Shown one piece after another: positions 38,382 to 48,440 of a stretch of 64,000 bases of DNA (position 1 is the first letter of the stretch; each line of letters begins with the position of its first letter). A program made the translations under genes and the position numbers. Source of the stretch: Nocardia vinacea (lineage in GTDB: Bacteria > Actinomycetota > Actinomycetes > Mycobacteriales > Mycobacteriaceae); NCBI RefSeq assembly GCF_035920345.1, contig NZ_CP109149.1, positions 5,704,001-5,768,000 of the forward strand. Direction: 5' to 3'. Below the pieces are notes generated by a model, which had not been told where the DNA came from, made no database searches, and saw nothing but the letters and a program-made list of their open reading frames with translations.

Positions 38382-41300
38382 CGAGCCGCCGTGGCTTCTG
38401 TGGCGACCCGCAGCTCTACGAAGCCCTTCGGCTTGCCATCCAACTGCAGCAACAGGTCGGCAACGAATTGCAACAGGACGACGTCGCGCACCCGGTCGGC
38501 GCCGACACTGTCCTCCACCCGGGGCAGCGGCAGTTGCACCACCCCACTCGCCGCGCGATAGCCCGCGCTCGGGTACAGGCGCTTCAACCGCGTCTGCTTG
38601 GAATCGGGCAGGCTCATCGGCGAAACCTTCAATGTGGTTCCGGTGACCGCGATTTCGGTGACATCGTATTCGCGAGCCAGCAGGCGCAGTTTCGCCACCG
38701 ACACCAACCTGCCGACCTCGACGGGCAGCGGCCCGTACCGGTCGACCAGCTCCTCGACAACCGATTCCAACCCCGGACCATCTTGCGCCGCAGCAAGTTT
38801 GCGGTAGGCCTCCAACCGGAGCCGATCGCTGGTGATGTAGTCGGGCGGAATATGCGCGTCCACCGGGAGGTCGATACGGACCTCCTTGGCCTCCTCGGTC
38901 GTAATCGGCTTACCGTCGGCGGCGGCCCGATACGCCTCCACCGCCTCACCGACCAGCCGCACATACAGGTCGAAGCCGACACCGGCCACGTGCCCGGACT
39001 GCTCGGCACCCAGCACATTTCCGGCACCACGGATCTCGAGGTCCTTCATGGCCACCGCCATACCCGCACCGAGATCCGAATTCTGCGAAATGGTGGCGAG
39101 CCGGTCGTAGGCCGTCTCGGTGAGCGGCTTCTCCGGCGGGTAGAGGAAGTACGCGTACCCGCGTTCACGACTACGGCCGACGCGTCCACGCAACTGGTGC
39201 AGCTGCGAAAGACCGAGAGCGTCCGCGCGTTCCACGATCAACGTATTCGCATTGGAAATATCGAGCCCGGTCTCGATGATGGTGGTACAGACCAGCACAT
39301 CGAATTCACGCTCCCAGAATCCCTGCACGGTCTGCTCGAGCATGTCCTCGTGCATCTGACCGTGCGCGACCACCACCCGCGCCTCGGGCACCAGATCCCG
39401 AATCCGCTTGGCGGCCTTATCGATCGACGAAACCCGGTTGTGCACGTAGAAGACCTGGCCGTCGCGCAGCAGCTCACGCCGAATGGCCGCGGTGACCTGC
39501 TTGTCGTTGTACCCGCCGACATAGGTGAGCACGGGATGCCGCTCCTCCGGCGGCGTGAGGATGGTCGACATCTCGCGAATGCCCGCCAGGCTCATCTCCA
39601 AGGTGCGCGGAATCGGCGTCGCGGACATGGTCAACACGTCGACGTGCGTGCGCAGCGCCTTGATGTGCTCCTTGTGTTCGACACCGAAACGCTGTTCCTC
39701 GTCCACGACGACCAGGCCCAGGTCTTTCCACCGCACACCGGTCTGCAGCAGCCGGTGCGTACCGACCACGATATCGACGGCGCCGTCCGCCATCCCCTCC
39801 AGCACGGCGCGGGATTCGGCCGGATCGGTGAAGCGGGACAGCCCCTTCACGGTCACCGGGAATCCGCCGACGCGCTCGGTGAAGGTCTGCAGATGCTGTT
39901 GCGCCAGCAGGGTTGTCGGCACCAGCACAACGACCTGTTTACCGTCCTGCACCGCCTTGAACGCAGCGCGCACGGCGATCTCGGTCTTGCCGTAGCCGAC
40001 ATCACCACAGACCACGCGGTCCATCGGGACCGCCTTCTCCATATCGGCCTTCACCTCGGCGATGGCGGTCATCTGGTCGACGGTCTCGGTGAACGCGAAC
40101 GCGTCCTCCATCTCCTTCTGCCACGGACTGTCCGGACCGAACGCATGTCCGGGCGCGGCCTGGCGCGCCGCGTACAGCTGCACCAGCTCACCGGCGATCT
40201 CGCGAACCGCCTTGCGCGCCTTGCGTTTCGTATTCGCCCAGTCGGATCCGCCGAGCTTGGACAGACTCGGCATCTCACCGCCGACATAGCGCGAGAGCTG
40301 ATCCAGCGACTCCATCGGCACGAACAGCCGGTCGCCTGGCTGACCGCGCTTACCGGGCGCATATTCGATGACCAGGTATTCCCGCCGCGCCCCGCCGACG
40401 GTGCGTTCGATCATCTCGACGAACCGGCCGATGCCGTGTTGATCGTGCACCACCATATCGCCGGCGTTCAGCGCCAGCGGGTCGACTTGGTTGCGGCGCT
40501 TTGCCGGTAGCCGCTTCCCCTCCGCCGGTGCGGTGACCCGGTTGCCGGTGAGGTCGGATTCGGCGACGACCACCAGACCGGCGTCATCGAAGACCAACCC
40601 GTCGTGCAGCGAACCGCACAGCACACCGACCAGTCCGGGCGTCGGCTCGGCACCGGCTGTCAAAGCAGCTGCGGGCACTTCGGCATCCGAGAGCCGTTCC
40701 AGAATGCGTTGCGCCGTACCGTGACCAGCCACGACCACGACCGCACGTCCACCGGTCAGCACATGCGCGCGCAGCGACGCGAATATCGTCGCCACCAGCT
40801 CATCGGATCCACGCGCCACCGGACCGGCCAGCACCGGCAGCACGACCTCGGCGGGATCACCGGAGGTCAGCGGGCTCAAACTCCACCACGGCAGACCGTG
40901 TGCATTTGCGCTGTCATGGATTTCGGGCAGCGCGCGGTAACCGGAGGCGGCCAGATCGAGTCCGTGTCCGCCCAGCGGCGCGGCACCGCCGAACGAGGCG
41001 GCGGTCCACGATGCCTCCAGGAACTCCTCGCCGGTGCGCACCAGATCGGCTGCGCGCGTGCGGATCTTCTCCGGATCGCACAGCAGCAATTGGGTGCCCT
41101 CCGGCAAAACCTCGGTGAGCAGCCGCAATTCGCCGGGCTGCAGCACCGGCAGCAGCGCCTCCATCCCCTCGACCGGAATGCCCTCGGCGAGCTTCTCCAA
41201 CATCTCGACCAGCGCCGCATCGGCGGCGTTCGCCACCGCGACCTCGGCGGCGCGCTCGCGAACAGCCTGGGTGAGCAACAGTTCTCGACACGGCGTCGCG

Positions 41301-41992
41301 ACGACGACATCCGCCGTCAGATCGGTCAGCGAGCGCTGGTCGGCGACCGCGAAGGGCCGCAGCTCGGTCACCTCGTCGCCCCAGAACTCCACGCGCACCG
41401 GATGATCGGCGGTCGGCGGGAACAGATCGAGGATGCCGCCGCGCACCGCGAACTCACCGCGTTTGCCGACCATATCGACGCGGGTGTAGGCGAATTCGAT
41501 CAGGCGCAAGAGCAATTCGTCGAAATCGAACTCGGCGCCGACGCGCAGCACGATCGGTTCGATATCGCCGAGGCTCGCAGCCATCGGCTGCATCAGGGAG
41601 CGAACGGTCGTCACCACGACCCGCAGCGGTTCCGGGAATACCGGATCTTCCGGATGCGCCAGCCGCCGCAGCACCTCGAGCCTGCGCCCCACGGTGTCGG
41701 CACCCGGCGACAGCCGCTCATGCGGCAGCGTCTCCCAGGACGGGAACTGTGCGATCGCCGCGCCGAGGATTTCCTCCAGCTCGACCGTCAGATCGTCGGC
41801 TTCGCGCCCAGTCGCCGTCACCACCACCAGCGGCCGCTGGGCGGCGATCGTCGCCGCGACGAACGGCCGCACCGCCGACGGCCCGACCAACTCGACCGGC
41901 GACTTCCCGACCAGGTCAGCGACGGTCCGCAAGGCCGAATCGGCCCCGGCCACCGCGGCCAGTCCGGCAAGAGGTGGACGGTGGGTGGACAT
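38378..41992 (-). CDS. mfd: Transcription-repair coupling factor
   Basis: 1204 residues, full length. N-terminal UvrB-like domains, RNA-polymerase-interaction region [16 protein letters not shown] (about 510), RecG-like helicase motifs GDVGYGKTE (Walker A), DEEQRFG (DEEQ box) and QLRGRVGRS (motif VI), and a C-terminal TRCF domain ([13 protein letters not shown]). Mfd removes stalled RNA polymerase from lesions and recruits UvrA. Start ATG 41992. The open frames of the other strand here are shadows caused by the GC bias. The 216 bases upstream contain the left copy of an inverted repeat. Confidence 0.97.
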   Translation of the reverse strand: MSTHRPPLAGLAAVAGADSALRTVADLVGKSPVELVGPSAVRPFVAATIAAQRPLVVVTATGREADDLTVELEEILGAAIAQFPSWETLPHERLSPGADTVGRRLEVLRRLAHPEDPVFPEPLRVVVTTVRSLMQPMAASLGDIEPIVLRVGAEFDFDELLLRLIEFAYTRVDMVGKRGEFAVRGGILDLFPPTADHPVRVEFWGDEVTELRPFAVADQRSLTDLTADVVVATPCRELLLTQAVRERAAEVAVANAADAALVEMLEKLAEGIPVEGMEALLPVLQPGELRLLTEVLPEGTQLLLCDPEKIRTRAADLVRTGEEFLEASWTAASFGGAAPLGGHGLDLAASGYRALPEIHDSANAHGLPWWSLSPLTSGDPAEVVLPVLAGPVARGSDELVATIFASLRAHVLTGGRAVVVVAGHGTAQRILERLSDAEVPAAALTAGAEPTPGLVGVLCGSLHDGLVFDDAGLVVVAESDLTGNRVTAPAEGKRLPAKRRNQVDPLALNAGDMVVHDQHGIGRFVEMIERTVGGARREYLVIEYAPGKRGQPGDRLFVPMESLDQLSRYVGGEMPSLSKLGGSDWANTKRKARKAVREIAGELVQLYAARQAAPGHAFGPDSPWQKEMEDAFAFTETVDQMTAIAEVKADMEKAVPMDRVVCGDVGYGKTEIAVRAAFKAVQDGKQVVVLVPTTLLAQQHLQTFTERVGGFPVTVKGLSRFTDPAESRAVLEGMADGAVDIVVGTHRLLQTGVRWKDLGLVVVDEEQRFGVEHKEHIKALRTHVDVLTMSATPIPRTLEMSLAGIREMSTILTPPEERHPVLTYVGGYNDKQVTAAIRRELLRDGQVFYVHNRVSSIDKAAKRIRDLVPEARVVVAHGQMHEDMLEQTVQGFWEREFDVLVCTTIIETGLDISNANTLIVERADALGLSQLHQLRGRVGRSRERGYAYFLYPPEKPLTETAYDRLATISQNSDLGAGMAVAMKDLEIRGAGNVLGAEQSGHVAGVGFDLYVRLVGEAVEAYRAAADGKPITTEEAKEVRIDLPVDAHIPPDYITSDRLRLEAYRKLAAAQDGPGLESVVEELVDRYGPLPVEVGRLVSVAKLRLLAREYDVTEIAVTGTTLKVSPMSLPDSKQTRLKRLYPSAGYRAASGVVQLPLPRVEDSVGADRVRDVVLLQFVADLLLQLDGKPKGFVELRVATEATAAR

Positions 41993-42064
41993 CGAACACT
42001 CCTGAGCTCAGGCGGGGTTTAGGACGGCCAACCGAGTCTAGGCTCCCCCGCCACCCCGAGTCAT

Positions 42065-42173
42065 TTGCCGGTCGTCAGGTGCCACCACACAGTCGTAGCG
42101 GGCCGGCGGCCGAGCGGGAGGTCGAGTTCTGGGCGTACCCGATGAGTTACCCATGTGCTCACGAGATCAGTCG
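42065..42173 (+). repeat. Left copy of an imperfect ~109-bp inverted repeat
   Basis: This stretch is the reverse complement of 43786-43894 with substitutions. The best-conserved core is GGCGTACCCGATGAGTTACC followed by CATGTGC, and CGAGATCAGT a few bases on. Both copies would encode FWAYPxSYPCAxEIS in one frame, though no gene is supported there. The pair flanks the two TetR genes. Confidence 0.75.
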
Positions 42174-42208
42174 ACACGTCACAACCTACCAACGCGCTGT
42201 GACACGTT

Positions 42209-42856
42209 TTACGGCACGTAGCGGCGTAGGCGGCGGGCGGCGAATTCCCGGAAGTACGAGAGCTTCTCCGGGGGCACGATCGCCGGGAGCAGGAAGTACC
42301 AGGCCCGTTCCATCCGGGTCGCCATCTGATCGATCGAATCGGTGCCGACCGCCGTGATATGCACGCCCGCGGTCATTTCCTGCAGTAGCAGACCGATCAC
42401 CTCGGCGTCCAGATCGGCCTCGAGGTCGCCCTGGGCGATGGCCCGCTCGGATAGTACGCGGTAGGTATCGCCCCAGGTCTTGGCGATATTGTCGCCCTGG
42501 GCGCCGCGGTAGTCGCCGATCTGATGGGTCAGCTTGAGCATCGCGCCGACCATCGGATCGTTCATGGATAGGTCCGCGACGACATAGGTGATCCCGATAC
42601 ATGCCTCGAGCGCGGGCACTCTCGGATCGAAGAAACCCTGGCACGAACTGACCAGACGTTCATTGCCCTGGTCGACCACGGCGCGCGCTAGCTCTTCCTT
42701 CGAACCGAAGTGAAAGTACAAGGCGCCCTTGGTCACGTTCGACTGCGCGATGATCTCGCTCAGGCTCGCATTCGCATATCCCAAGCGCAGAAAGACATCG
42801 GCAGCGCCCGCCAGAACGGAATCGCGGGTGATCTCCGCGCGCGCTTGCCTAGCCAT
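42209..42856 (-). CDS. TetR-family regulator, gamma-butyrolactone-receptor-like (ScbR/ArpA group)
   Basis: 215 residues. The N-terminus reads MARQARAEITRDSVLAGAA, then LSEIIAQSNVTKGALYFHFGSKEELARAVVD, which is the helix-turn-helix pattern typical of Streptomyces gamma-butyrolactone receptors. Conserved ligand-domain residues such as WYFLLPAIVP are present. In that group the protein represses its own and antibiotic genes until a butyrolactone binds. No AfsA-type synthase is nearby, so the ligand is unproven. An 18-bp direct repeat sits in its promoter (42886-42921). It lies between the left inverted repeat and a second TetR gene. Start ATG 42856. Confidence 0.85.
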   Translation of the reverse strand: MARQARAEITRDSVLAGAADVFLRLGYANASLSEIIAQSNVTKGALYFHFGSKEELARAVVDQGNERLVSSCQGFFDPRVPALEACIGITYVVADLSMNDPMVGAMLKLTHQIGDYRGAQGDNIAKTWGDTYRVLSERAIAQGDLEADLDAEVIGLLLQEMTAGVHITAVGTDSIDQMATRMERAWYFLLPAIVPPEKLSYFREFAARRLRRYVP

Positions 42857-42885
42857 CAGATCCGCCTGTCATCCTTAAAACCAGC

Positions 42886-42921
42886 CATCCTGAAGTAGAC
42901 CGACATCCCGAAGTAGACCGA
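42886..42921 (-). promoter_or_regulatory. Tandem 18-bp direct repeats upstream of the butyrolactone-receptor-like gene
   Basis: CATCCTGAAGTAGACCGA (42886-42903) and CATCCCGAAGTAGACCGA (42904-42921) differ at one base. The core AAGTAGACCGACTT is partly palindromic (AAGT/ACTT). They begin 30 bases upstream of the ATG, a likely autoregulatory site. Confidence 0.65.
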
Positions 42922-43037
42922 CTTACCGCTCGAACAGCACCCTGAGGATGGGTGAACCGTACCACCAGGTGAGCGCGCGCCAGCGAATTCGAGCATTCGG
43001 ACGGGCATACTGCGCAATTTGCTGGCTACCACTGCGG

Positions 43038-43691
43038 TCAATCCCCCCGACCGGCGCGCCATTCCGAGCTCAGCTGCGGTTCGGCTTCCAAATGACTGAG
43101 GCCATTCCAGCACAGGTTCACCAGATGTGCCGCCACAACCTCTTTCGACGGTGTGCGTTCGTCCAGCCACCAGGTCGCGGCGGTCGAGACCATGCCCACC
43201 AATGCCTGCGCGTACAAACCGGTCAGACTGGTATCGAAGCCGCGGCGCTCGAAATCGCCGCCGAGAATATGCGCGACCTGGTTGGTGGCCTCGTTGAGCA
43301 GGCTCGAGTAGCGGCCCTCCGCGGTAGCTGCGGGCTGGTCGCGCACCAGGATTCGAAATCCGTCGGTGCGTTCCTCGATATAGGTCAGCAGTGCGAGCGC
43401 GACCTGTTCGAGCCGAATTCTGGACCGATTCTGGGTGAGCGAGGAGGTGATCATATCCAGCAGCATCGACATCTCGCGGTCCACGACCACGGCGTAGAGC
43501 CCCTCCTTGCCGCCGAAGTGTTCGTACACCACGGGTTTGGAGACCTGGGCCCGCTGTGCGATCTCCTCGATCGAGGTCGCGTCGTAGCCGCGCTCGGCGA
43601 ATATTGCGCGACCGATCTCGATCAACTGCTGCCGCCGCTGAGTACCCGTCATCCGCGGCCGGGACACCCTGGGCGGCTCACCCGAAGACAC
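43038..43691 (-). CDS. TetR-family regulator (Rv1019-like)
   Basis: 217 residues. Helix-turn-helix: RRQQLIEIGRAIFAERGYDATS followed by EIAQRAQVSKPVVYEHFGGKEGLY, then a TetR C-terminal domain with WWLDERTPSKEVVAAHLVNLCWNGL. It is the regulator found between glmU and mfd in M. tuberculosis (Rv1019). Start: the frame is open for about 1.3 kb further upstream, but GTG 43691 has GGAGGCGGGAC just before it and gives a short N-terminal tail before the helix-turn-helix. The target is unknown. Confidence 0.88.
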   Translation of the reverse strand: MSSGEPPRVSRPRMTGTQRRQQLIEIGRAIFAERGYDATSIEEIAQRAQVSKPVVYEHFGGKEGLYAVVVDREMSMLLDMITSSLTQNRSRIRLEQVALALLTYIEERTDGFRILVRDQPAATAEGRYSSLLNEATNQVAHILGGDFERRGFDTSLTGLYAQALVGMVSTAATWWLDERTPSKEVVAAHLVNLCWNGLSHLEAEPQLSSEWRAGRGD

Positions 43692-43785
43692 CGTCCCGCC
43701 TCCTCGCGCATGCCAATAGTCGTCGGCCCCAACTGTTCCAGACAGCTCTAGCTCCCCTACCGTCACCCCTGTCCGGCCAGAGCGA

Positions 43786-43894
43786 CAACTGATCTCGGAC
43801 GCACATGGGTAACTCGTCGGGTACGCCCAGAATCCAGCCCCGACCTGGCCGCCAGCCCGCGACGGAAGCGGTCGAAGCACCCAACGGCCGGCAA
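43786..43894 (-). repeat. Right copy of an imperfect ~109-bp inverted repeat
   Basis: Reverse-complement partner of 42065-42173. It lies in the 43692-44072 gap between the TetR promoter and tRNA-Gln. Nothing else was recognised in this gap apart from the TetR promoter. Confidence 0.75.
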
Positions 43895-44072
43895 AGGTTC
43901 CGGGGAGGCGGGGGAGTATTTGCCCAGATAATGCGAACGGTGCGGACAGATCGGGGCGATGGGTACCCCCTAATTCGGCGAAGCAGTTCGACGAACGGGA
44001 GGTCTTCATGCGAGGATTCATGCCGTGCCGCTGGCGCAGTGGCGGGTTTCGCAGATCCCGCCGGTGTGACAA

Positions 44073-44143
44073 TCCGCCGTAGTGTAATGGCAGCACCTCT
44101 GATTTTGGTTCAGATAGTTCAGGTTCGAGTCCTGGCGGCGGAG
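44073..44143 (+). tRNA. tRNA-Gln (TTG)
   Basis: Acceptor TCCGCCG/CGGCGGA, anticodon stem TCTGA/TCAGA with loop TTTTGGT (anticodon TTG), T arm with GGTTCGAGTCC, discriminator G followed by CA. It sits immediately upstream of glmU; a tRNA-Gln beside glmU is also seen in mycobacteria, as far as I recall. Confidence 0.93.
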
Positions 44144-44237
44144 CACATCGGCACGATGGCTTATCGTTGGCCGCGCACATCGCTGACCAAGCACGACGAC
44201 AGCCCCAAGCACGATGACAGGCAGCCGAGGGAGATCC

Positions 44238-45728
44238 ATGCCACAGCAGACCGCCGTCGTCGTTCTCGCAGCCGGTGCCGGGACGCGAATGCGGTCGAAG
44301 ACTCCTAAAGTGCTGCATTCGCTGGCCGGTCGAAGCATGCTCGCGCACGCGCTGCATGCGGCCAACGAGATCGACCCCGCGTTCCTCATCACCGTGGTAG
44401 GACACGATCGGGAACAAGTCGGCGCCGCGGTCGCCGCCGTCGCCGCCGACCTCGGCCGCGACATCACCACCGCCATTCAGGAAGAACAGCTCGGAACCGG
44501 CCACGCGGTGCAATGCGCGCTCGCGGCGGTTCCCGAGGATTTCACCGGTGACCTGCTGGTCACCTCCGCGGACGTGCCGCTGCTGGACGGGCACACCCTG
44601 TCCGCACTGCTCGACGAACACCGCAGCTACGCCGAACGTTCCGCGGTCACGGTGCTGACCTTCGAACCGGACGACCCGAACGGCTACGGCCGCATCGTCC
44701 GCAATGCCGACGGCCAGGTCACCGAAATCGTCGAACATGCCGATGCCACCCCGGTGCAATCGGCGATCACCGAGGTCAACTCGGGTGTCTACGCTTTCGA
44801 CGCGACCGTGCTGCGCACCATGATCGGGCGCCTGTCCACCGCCAACGCCCAGCACGAGCTGTACCTGACCGACGTGCTGCGGCTGGCTCGCGAGGCCGGA
44901 CATCCGGTGCACGGCGCACGGCTGCTCGACTCGGCCAAGGTCACCGGCGTCAACGACCGGGTGCAAATGTCCGAGGCCGCGCGCACCCTCAACCGCTACA
45001 TCCTCGAGCGGCATATGCGCGCCGGGGTCACGATCATCGATCCCGCGACCACCTGGGTGGACGCGAACGTGAAAATCGCCAGGGACGCCGAAATCCGGCC
45101 GGGTGTGCAGTTACTCGGCGGCACCGTCATCGGTGAGGACGCCGTGATCGGACCGGATTCCACGCTCACCGATGTCATCGTCGGCAACGGCGCGCACGTC
45201 GTTCGCACCCACGGTGATCAGGCCGTGATCGGTTCCGGTGCGAATATCGGGCCGTTCAGCTATCTGCGCCCCGGCACCGTTGTCGGCGATTCCGGAAAGC
45301 TGGGCGCATTCGTCGAAACCAAGAACGCATCGATCGGCGCGCACTCCAAAGTGCCGCACCTCACTTATGTCGGCGATGCCACCATCGGTGAGCACAGCAA
45401 CATCGGCGCCTCCAGCGTTTTCGTCAATTACGACGGTGTGAAAAAGCACCACACCGTGGTCGGCTCGCATGTGCGGACCGGCAGCGACACCATGTTCGTC
45501 GCGCCGGTGACGGTGGGTGACGGCGCTTATACGGCGGCGGGTACTGTGCTGCGTAGAAGCGTTCCGCCGGGGGCACTCGCGGTTTCAGGTGGGCCACAGA
45601 AAAACATTGAGGGCTGGGTGCAGCGCAACCGTCCGGGGACGGACGCGGCACGGGCGGCGGCGGAAGCCATCGCGAGCAAAGAGATGTCGGGTCAGGCAAT
45701 CGAGCAAAAGGATGGCAAACAGCAGTGA
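44238..45728 (+). CDS. glmU: Bifunctional GlmU (N-acetylglucosamine-1-P uridyltransferase / glucosamine-1-P acetyltransferase)
   Basis: 496 residues. Nucleotide-binding motif [12 protein letters not shown] at the N-terminus, [11 protein letters not shown], and NSGVYAFD belong to the uridyltransferase; the C-terminal half is a left-handed beta-helix of hexapeptides ([35 protein letters not shown]) with the acetyltransferase site. It makes UDP-GlcNAc for peptidoglycan. ATG 44238 has GGGAGATCC upstream. Its stop overlaps the prs start (GTGA), so the two genes are coupled, as in M. tuberculosis. The C-terminal ~30 residues are a charged tail found in actinobacterial GlmU. Confidence 0.97.
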   Translation: MPQQTAVVVLAAGAGTRMRSKTPKVLHSLAGRSMLAHALHAANEIDPAFLITVVGHDREQVGAAVAAVAADLGRDITTAIQEEQLGTGHAVQCALAAVPEDFTGDLLVTSADVPLLDGHTLSALLDEHRSYAERSAVTVLTFEPDDPNGYGRIVRNADGQVTEIVEHADATPVQSAITEVNSGVYAFDATVLRTMIGRLSTANAQHELYLTDVLRLAREAGHPVHGARLLDSAKVTGVNDRVQMSEAARTLNRYILERHMRAGVTIIDPATTWVDANVKIARDAEIRPGVQLLGGTVIGEDAVIGPDSTLTDVIVGNGAHVVRTHGDQAVIGSGANIGPFSYLRPGTVVGDSGKLGAFVETKNASIGAHSKVPHLTYVGDATIGEHSNIGASSVFVNYDGVKKHHTVVGSHVRTGSDTMFVAPVTVGDGAYTAAGTVLRRSVPPGALAVSGGPQKNIEGWVQRNRPGTDAARAAAEAIASKEMSGQAIEQKDGKQQ

Positions 45729-46705
45729 CCGCGTCATGGATCGACAACCAGAAGAACCTGATGCTCTTCTCGGGACGCGCCCATCCTGAGCTGGCCGAGC
45801 AGGTGGCCAAGGAACTCGACGTCCACGTCACCCCGCAGACTGCGCGCGACTTCGCCAACGGCGAGATCTTCGTCCGGTTCGAGGAGTCCGTGCGCGGATC
45901 GGATGCCTTTGTGCTGCAGAGCTTTCCGGCTCCGCTGAACCAATGGCTGATGGAACAGCTCATCATGATCGACGCGCTCAAGCGCGGTTCGGCCAAGCGG
46001 ATCACCGCGGTGCTGCCGTTCTACCCGTACGCCCGTCAGGACAAGAAGCACCGCGGCCGCGAGCCCATCTCCGCCCGCCTGGTCGCCGACCTGCTCAAGA
46101 CCGCAGGCGCGGACCGCATCATCACCGTCGACCTGCACACCGATCAGATCCAGGGCTTCTTCGACGGCCCGGTCGATCACATGCACGCCCAGCTGCAGCT
46201 GGCCGAGTACGTGCGCAACAACTACAGCCTCGAGCACATCACCGTGGTCTCCCCTGATTCCGGTCGCGTGCGCGTCGCGGAGAAGTGGGCCGACTCGCTG
46301 GGCGGCTCGCCGCTGGCGTTCATCCACAAGACCCGCGACCCGCTGGTGCCGAACCAGATCAAGGCCAACCGTGTGGTCGGTGAGGTCGAGGGCCGCACCT
46401 GCATCCTGATCGACGACATGATCGACACCGGCGGCACCATCGCGGGCGCGGTCAAGGTGCTCAAGGAGGCCGGCGCCGGTGATGTGGTCATCGCCGCGAC
46501 CCACGGCGTGCTCAGCGATCCGGCTGCAGAGCGCCTGGCCAATTGTGGTGCCAAGGAGGTCGTGGTCACCAATACGCTGCCGCTCAGCGAGGACAGGAAG
46601 TTCCCGCAGCTGACCGTGCTGTCGATCGCGCCGCTGCTGGCTCGCACGATTCGCGAGGTCTTCGAGAACGGTTCGGTCACCGGACTTTTCAACGGCAACG
46701 CGTAG
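45725..46705 (+). CDS. prs: Ribose-phosphate pyrophosphokinase
   Basis: 326 residues. ATP and ribose-5-P region [20 protein letters not shown], flexible loop [20 protein letters not shown], and PRPP-binding loop [13 protein letters not shown]. It makes PRPP for nucleotides, histidine and arabinogalactan precursors. GTG 45725 overlaps the glmU stop by four bases. A strong hairpin terminator follows at 46718. In M. tuberculosis rplY and pth lie on the same side after lpqT; here they are 13 kb away and inverted. Confidence 0.97.
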   Translation: MTASWIDNQKNLMLFSGRAHPELAEQVAKELDVHVTPQTARDFANGEIFVRFEESVRGSDAFVLQSFPAPLNQWLMEQLIMIDALKRGSAKRITAVLPFYPYARQDKKHRGREPISARLVADLLKTAGADRIITVDLHTDQIQGFFDGPVDHMHAQLQLAEYVRNNYSLEHITVVSPDSGRVRVAEKWADSLGGSPLAFIHKTRDPLVPNQIKANRVVGEVEGRTCILIDDMIDTGGTIAGAVKVLKEAGAGDVVIAATHGVLSDPAAERLANCGAKEVVVTNTLPLSEDRKFPQLTVLSIAPLLARTIREVFENGSVTGLFNGNA

Positions 46706-46717
46706 CGCTGACACTTC

Positions 46718-46760
46718 GTCGCGGCTCGGACTCGGGTCCGGGCCGCGACATTTCTGTTTG
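46718..46760 (+). terminator. Rho-independent-type terminator after prs
   Basis: Arms GTCGCGGCTCGGAC (46718-46731) and GTCCGGGCCGCGAC (46736-46749) pair with one T-G mismatch around a 4-base loop, followed by ATTTCTGTTTG. Confidence 0.85.
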
Positions 46761-46819
46761 TAAGGCTCGCTTCGGCGTGGTACCCATGGCGGGTAAGGAT
46801 GACAAACAGGGGGCGCGCC

Positions 46820-47395
46820 ATGTCGGATTCGGAACCGAATATCAATCTCGGGAAGTCGCAGGCCCCACCGCCTGCCGAGCCGCCGCAGGACAACGTGGAC
46901 GCGACCAAGGTCTGGTCACCGGAGCCGGGTGTCGATCCGACGATGGCTTATCAACCGGGACAACAGTTTTCGCCGGAAACCGCCCCACCGTACACCCCGC
47001 CCGCGGGTTATCAGCAGCCCACCGCATATCCGCCGCCACCATATCCGCCGAGCTACCCGCAAGCCGGTCCGTACGTCGGACAACCCGGCTATCCGCAAGC
47101 GCCCGGCGCTTATCCCGGTTACCCGTACCAGCCCTATACGCCACCTCGGCAATCCGATGTCCCGATCTTCTCGATCATCAGCTTCTCCTGCCTGGCGGCG
47201 ACCGCACTGTCGGTGGTGATGTTCTGTGGCCTGCCCATCGTGATCACCGGACCGGCGGGCATCGTCCTGGGCATCATCGGCCACAACAAAGGCGAATCGC
47301 TCGGCAAATGGGCGGCCATCGCCAACGGCGCGGTACTGGCGATCGCGGTCGTCCTGGTCATCGCCTTAGTCGGGTTCCTCGGGGCCTTCAGCTGA
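46820..47395 (+). CDS. DUF4190-type membrane protein with Pro/Tyr-rich N-terminus
   Basis: About 191 residues. The first ~110 residues are low-complexity Pro/Tyr/Gln/Gly (repeats such as YPPPPYPPSYPQAGPYVGQP), followed by two membrane helices and the motif GPAGIVLGIIGHNKGESLGKWAAIANG, typical of the DUF4190 domain (shown here in parts under 20: GIVLGIIGHNKGESLGKWA). The function is unknown. ATG 46820 is chosen; ATG 46799 would add seven residues. A paralogue with the same C-terminal motif lies at 47741-48349. Confidence 0.75.
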   Translation: MSDSEPNINLGKSQAPPPAEPPQDNVDATKVWSPEPGVDPTMAYQPGQQFSPETAPPYTPPAGYQQPTAYPPPPYPPSYPQAGPYVGQPGYPQAPGAYPGYPYQPYTPPRQSDVPIFSIISFSCLAATALSVVMFCGLPIVITGPAGIVLGIIGHNKGESLGKWAAIANGAVLAIAVVLVIALVGFLGAFS

Positions 47396-47452
47396 CGGAT
47401 TCGCACGCGTCGGATCCCGTTTGCCCCTGATGCCGAGGGGGATACTGGGAGT

Positions 47453-47713
47453 ATGGACCGTGACCCGCTTGATATGGACATGGGGGACGACAAGCAGGAA
47501 GACGAGATCCGCGCATACCGGCGAAATGTCGAGGATCCGCCAACTGACCTGCGCATTCGCTATCGCGAAAATGAGGATGACGGCCGACTCGGCATCGGCG
47601 AAGAACTCGAACAGGAGTGGACCCGTCATCGTAAGGCCGCCGAACTCGCCGAGGAGGACGAGCGCCCCGCCGAGGTCGCCGCGATGGAGATCGTCAACGA
47701 TACCGACCTATAG
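47453..47713 (+). CDS. Small acidic hypothetical protein
   Basis: 86 residues, strongly acidic (many Asp and Glu), e.g. MDRDPLDMDMGDDKQEDEIR at the N-terminus and ELEQEWTRHRKAAELAEEDE, which could form a helix. I do not recognise a family. It lies between two DUF4190-type paralogues on the same strand and is likely expressed with them. No signal peptide, membrane segment or cysteine is seen. Confidence 0.65.
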   Translation: MDRDPLDMDMGDDKQEDEIRAYRRNVEDPPTDLRIRYRENEDDGRLGIGEELEQEWTRHRKAAELAEEDERPAEVAAMEIVNDTDL

Positions 47714-47740
47714 CCCGCTCCCCGCCGACAGGAGAGTTCG

Positions 47741-48349
47741 ATGAGCACGCCGCAGCAGGGACCCGAGCGAGGCGATACGTCGCCCGAGAAACCGGTCGGC
47801 GAATCCGAGTCGGCCGAATCCTCGGATGCGGCTCGGGCCACTCCGGCCGCCGACGGAACGTCGGAGTCGCAACCCGTCGAGCCCGCCGCGCAGACACCGG
47901 CCCAGCGAGCGGCCGCCGAAACGGCACCGGATCTCGTCGCACAACCGCAGCCGTCGCCGGAGTCCGCGCAACCGGAATCGTGGAATGCCACCGCCGCGGG
48001 ACGCTACGACCAAGACCGGCCCGGCACCGTCTATCCGCCGATCACCGACGCCACCCCGGAAACCCCATACGGTGGCTCTCCCGGCTATACCCCACGGCCG
48101 TACACCACGCCGGGACCGCCGTCGGGTTCGCAGACGCTGTCGATCATCGGCTTCGTCTGTGCGGGCATCTCATTGCTGTTCTGCCCCTACCTATTCGGCC
48201 CGGTCGGCATCATTCTCGGCATCATCGGCCACAAAAAGGGCGAATCCCTCGGCAAATGGGCCGCCCTCGTATCCGCCATTTCCCTGGTCATCGGGCTCAT
48301 CCTGGTCTATGCCGTCTTCAGCGGCAGCATGATCCCGGACTCCAACTGA
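47741..48349 (+). CDS. Second DUF4190-type membrane protein
   Basis: 202 residues. An Ala/Pro/Glu/Ser-rich N-terminal ~120 residues (AAETAPDLVAQPQPSPESA) precede two membrane helices with FGPVGIILGIIGHKKGESLG between them, nearly the same motif as the paralogue at 46820. The long disordered N-terminus probably lies on the cytoplasmic side. The pair looks like a local duplication with diverged N-termini. ATG 47741 follows AGGAGAG. Function is unknown. Confidence 0.75.
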   Translation: MSTPQQGPERGDTSPEKPVGESESAESSDAARATPAADGTSESQPVEPAAQTPAQRAAAETAPDLVAQPQPSPESAQPESWNATAAGRYDQDRPGTVYPPITDATPETPYGGSPGYTPRPYTTPGPPSGSQTLSIIGFVCAGISLLFCPYLFGPVGIILGIIGHKKGESLGKWAALVSAISLVIGLILVYAVFSGSMIPDSN

Positions 48350-48440
48350 CCGTGCGCTGGACTCGCGTCGTCGGGTGGGTGAGTCTAGGGGGATGGCAGC
48401 CGGCGGAGCTGGCGGGGTGGGTAAGGCTAGCGTGGTCAGC

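Noticed and set aside
38468..40510. 680-codon plus-strand frame
   Set aside because: It lies wholly inside mfd, which has every helicase motif; the plus frame shows no recognisable domain and an amino-acid make-up typical of antisense shadows.
42065..43894. IS element or composite transposon
   Set aside because: No transposase frame lies between or beside the repeats, and no target duplication could be recognised by eye.
43692..45014. Minus-strand continuation of the TetR frame across glmU
   Set aside because: It overlaps glmU and the tRNA-Gln, has no domain, and the TetR start at GTG 43691 has a proper ribosome site.
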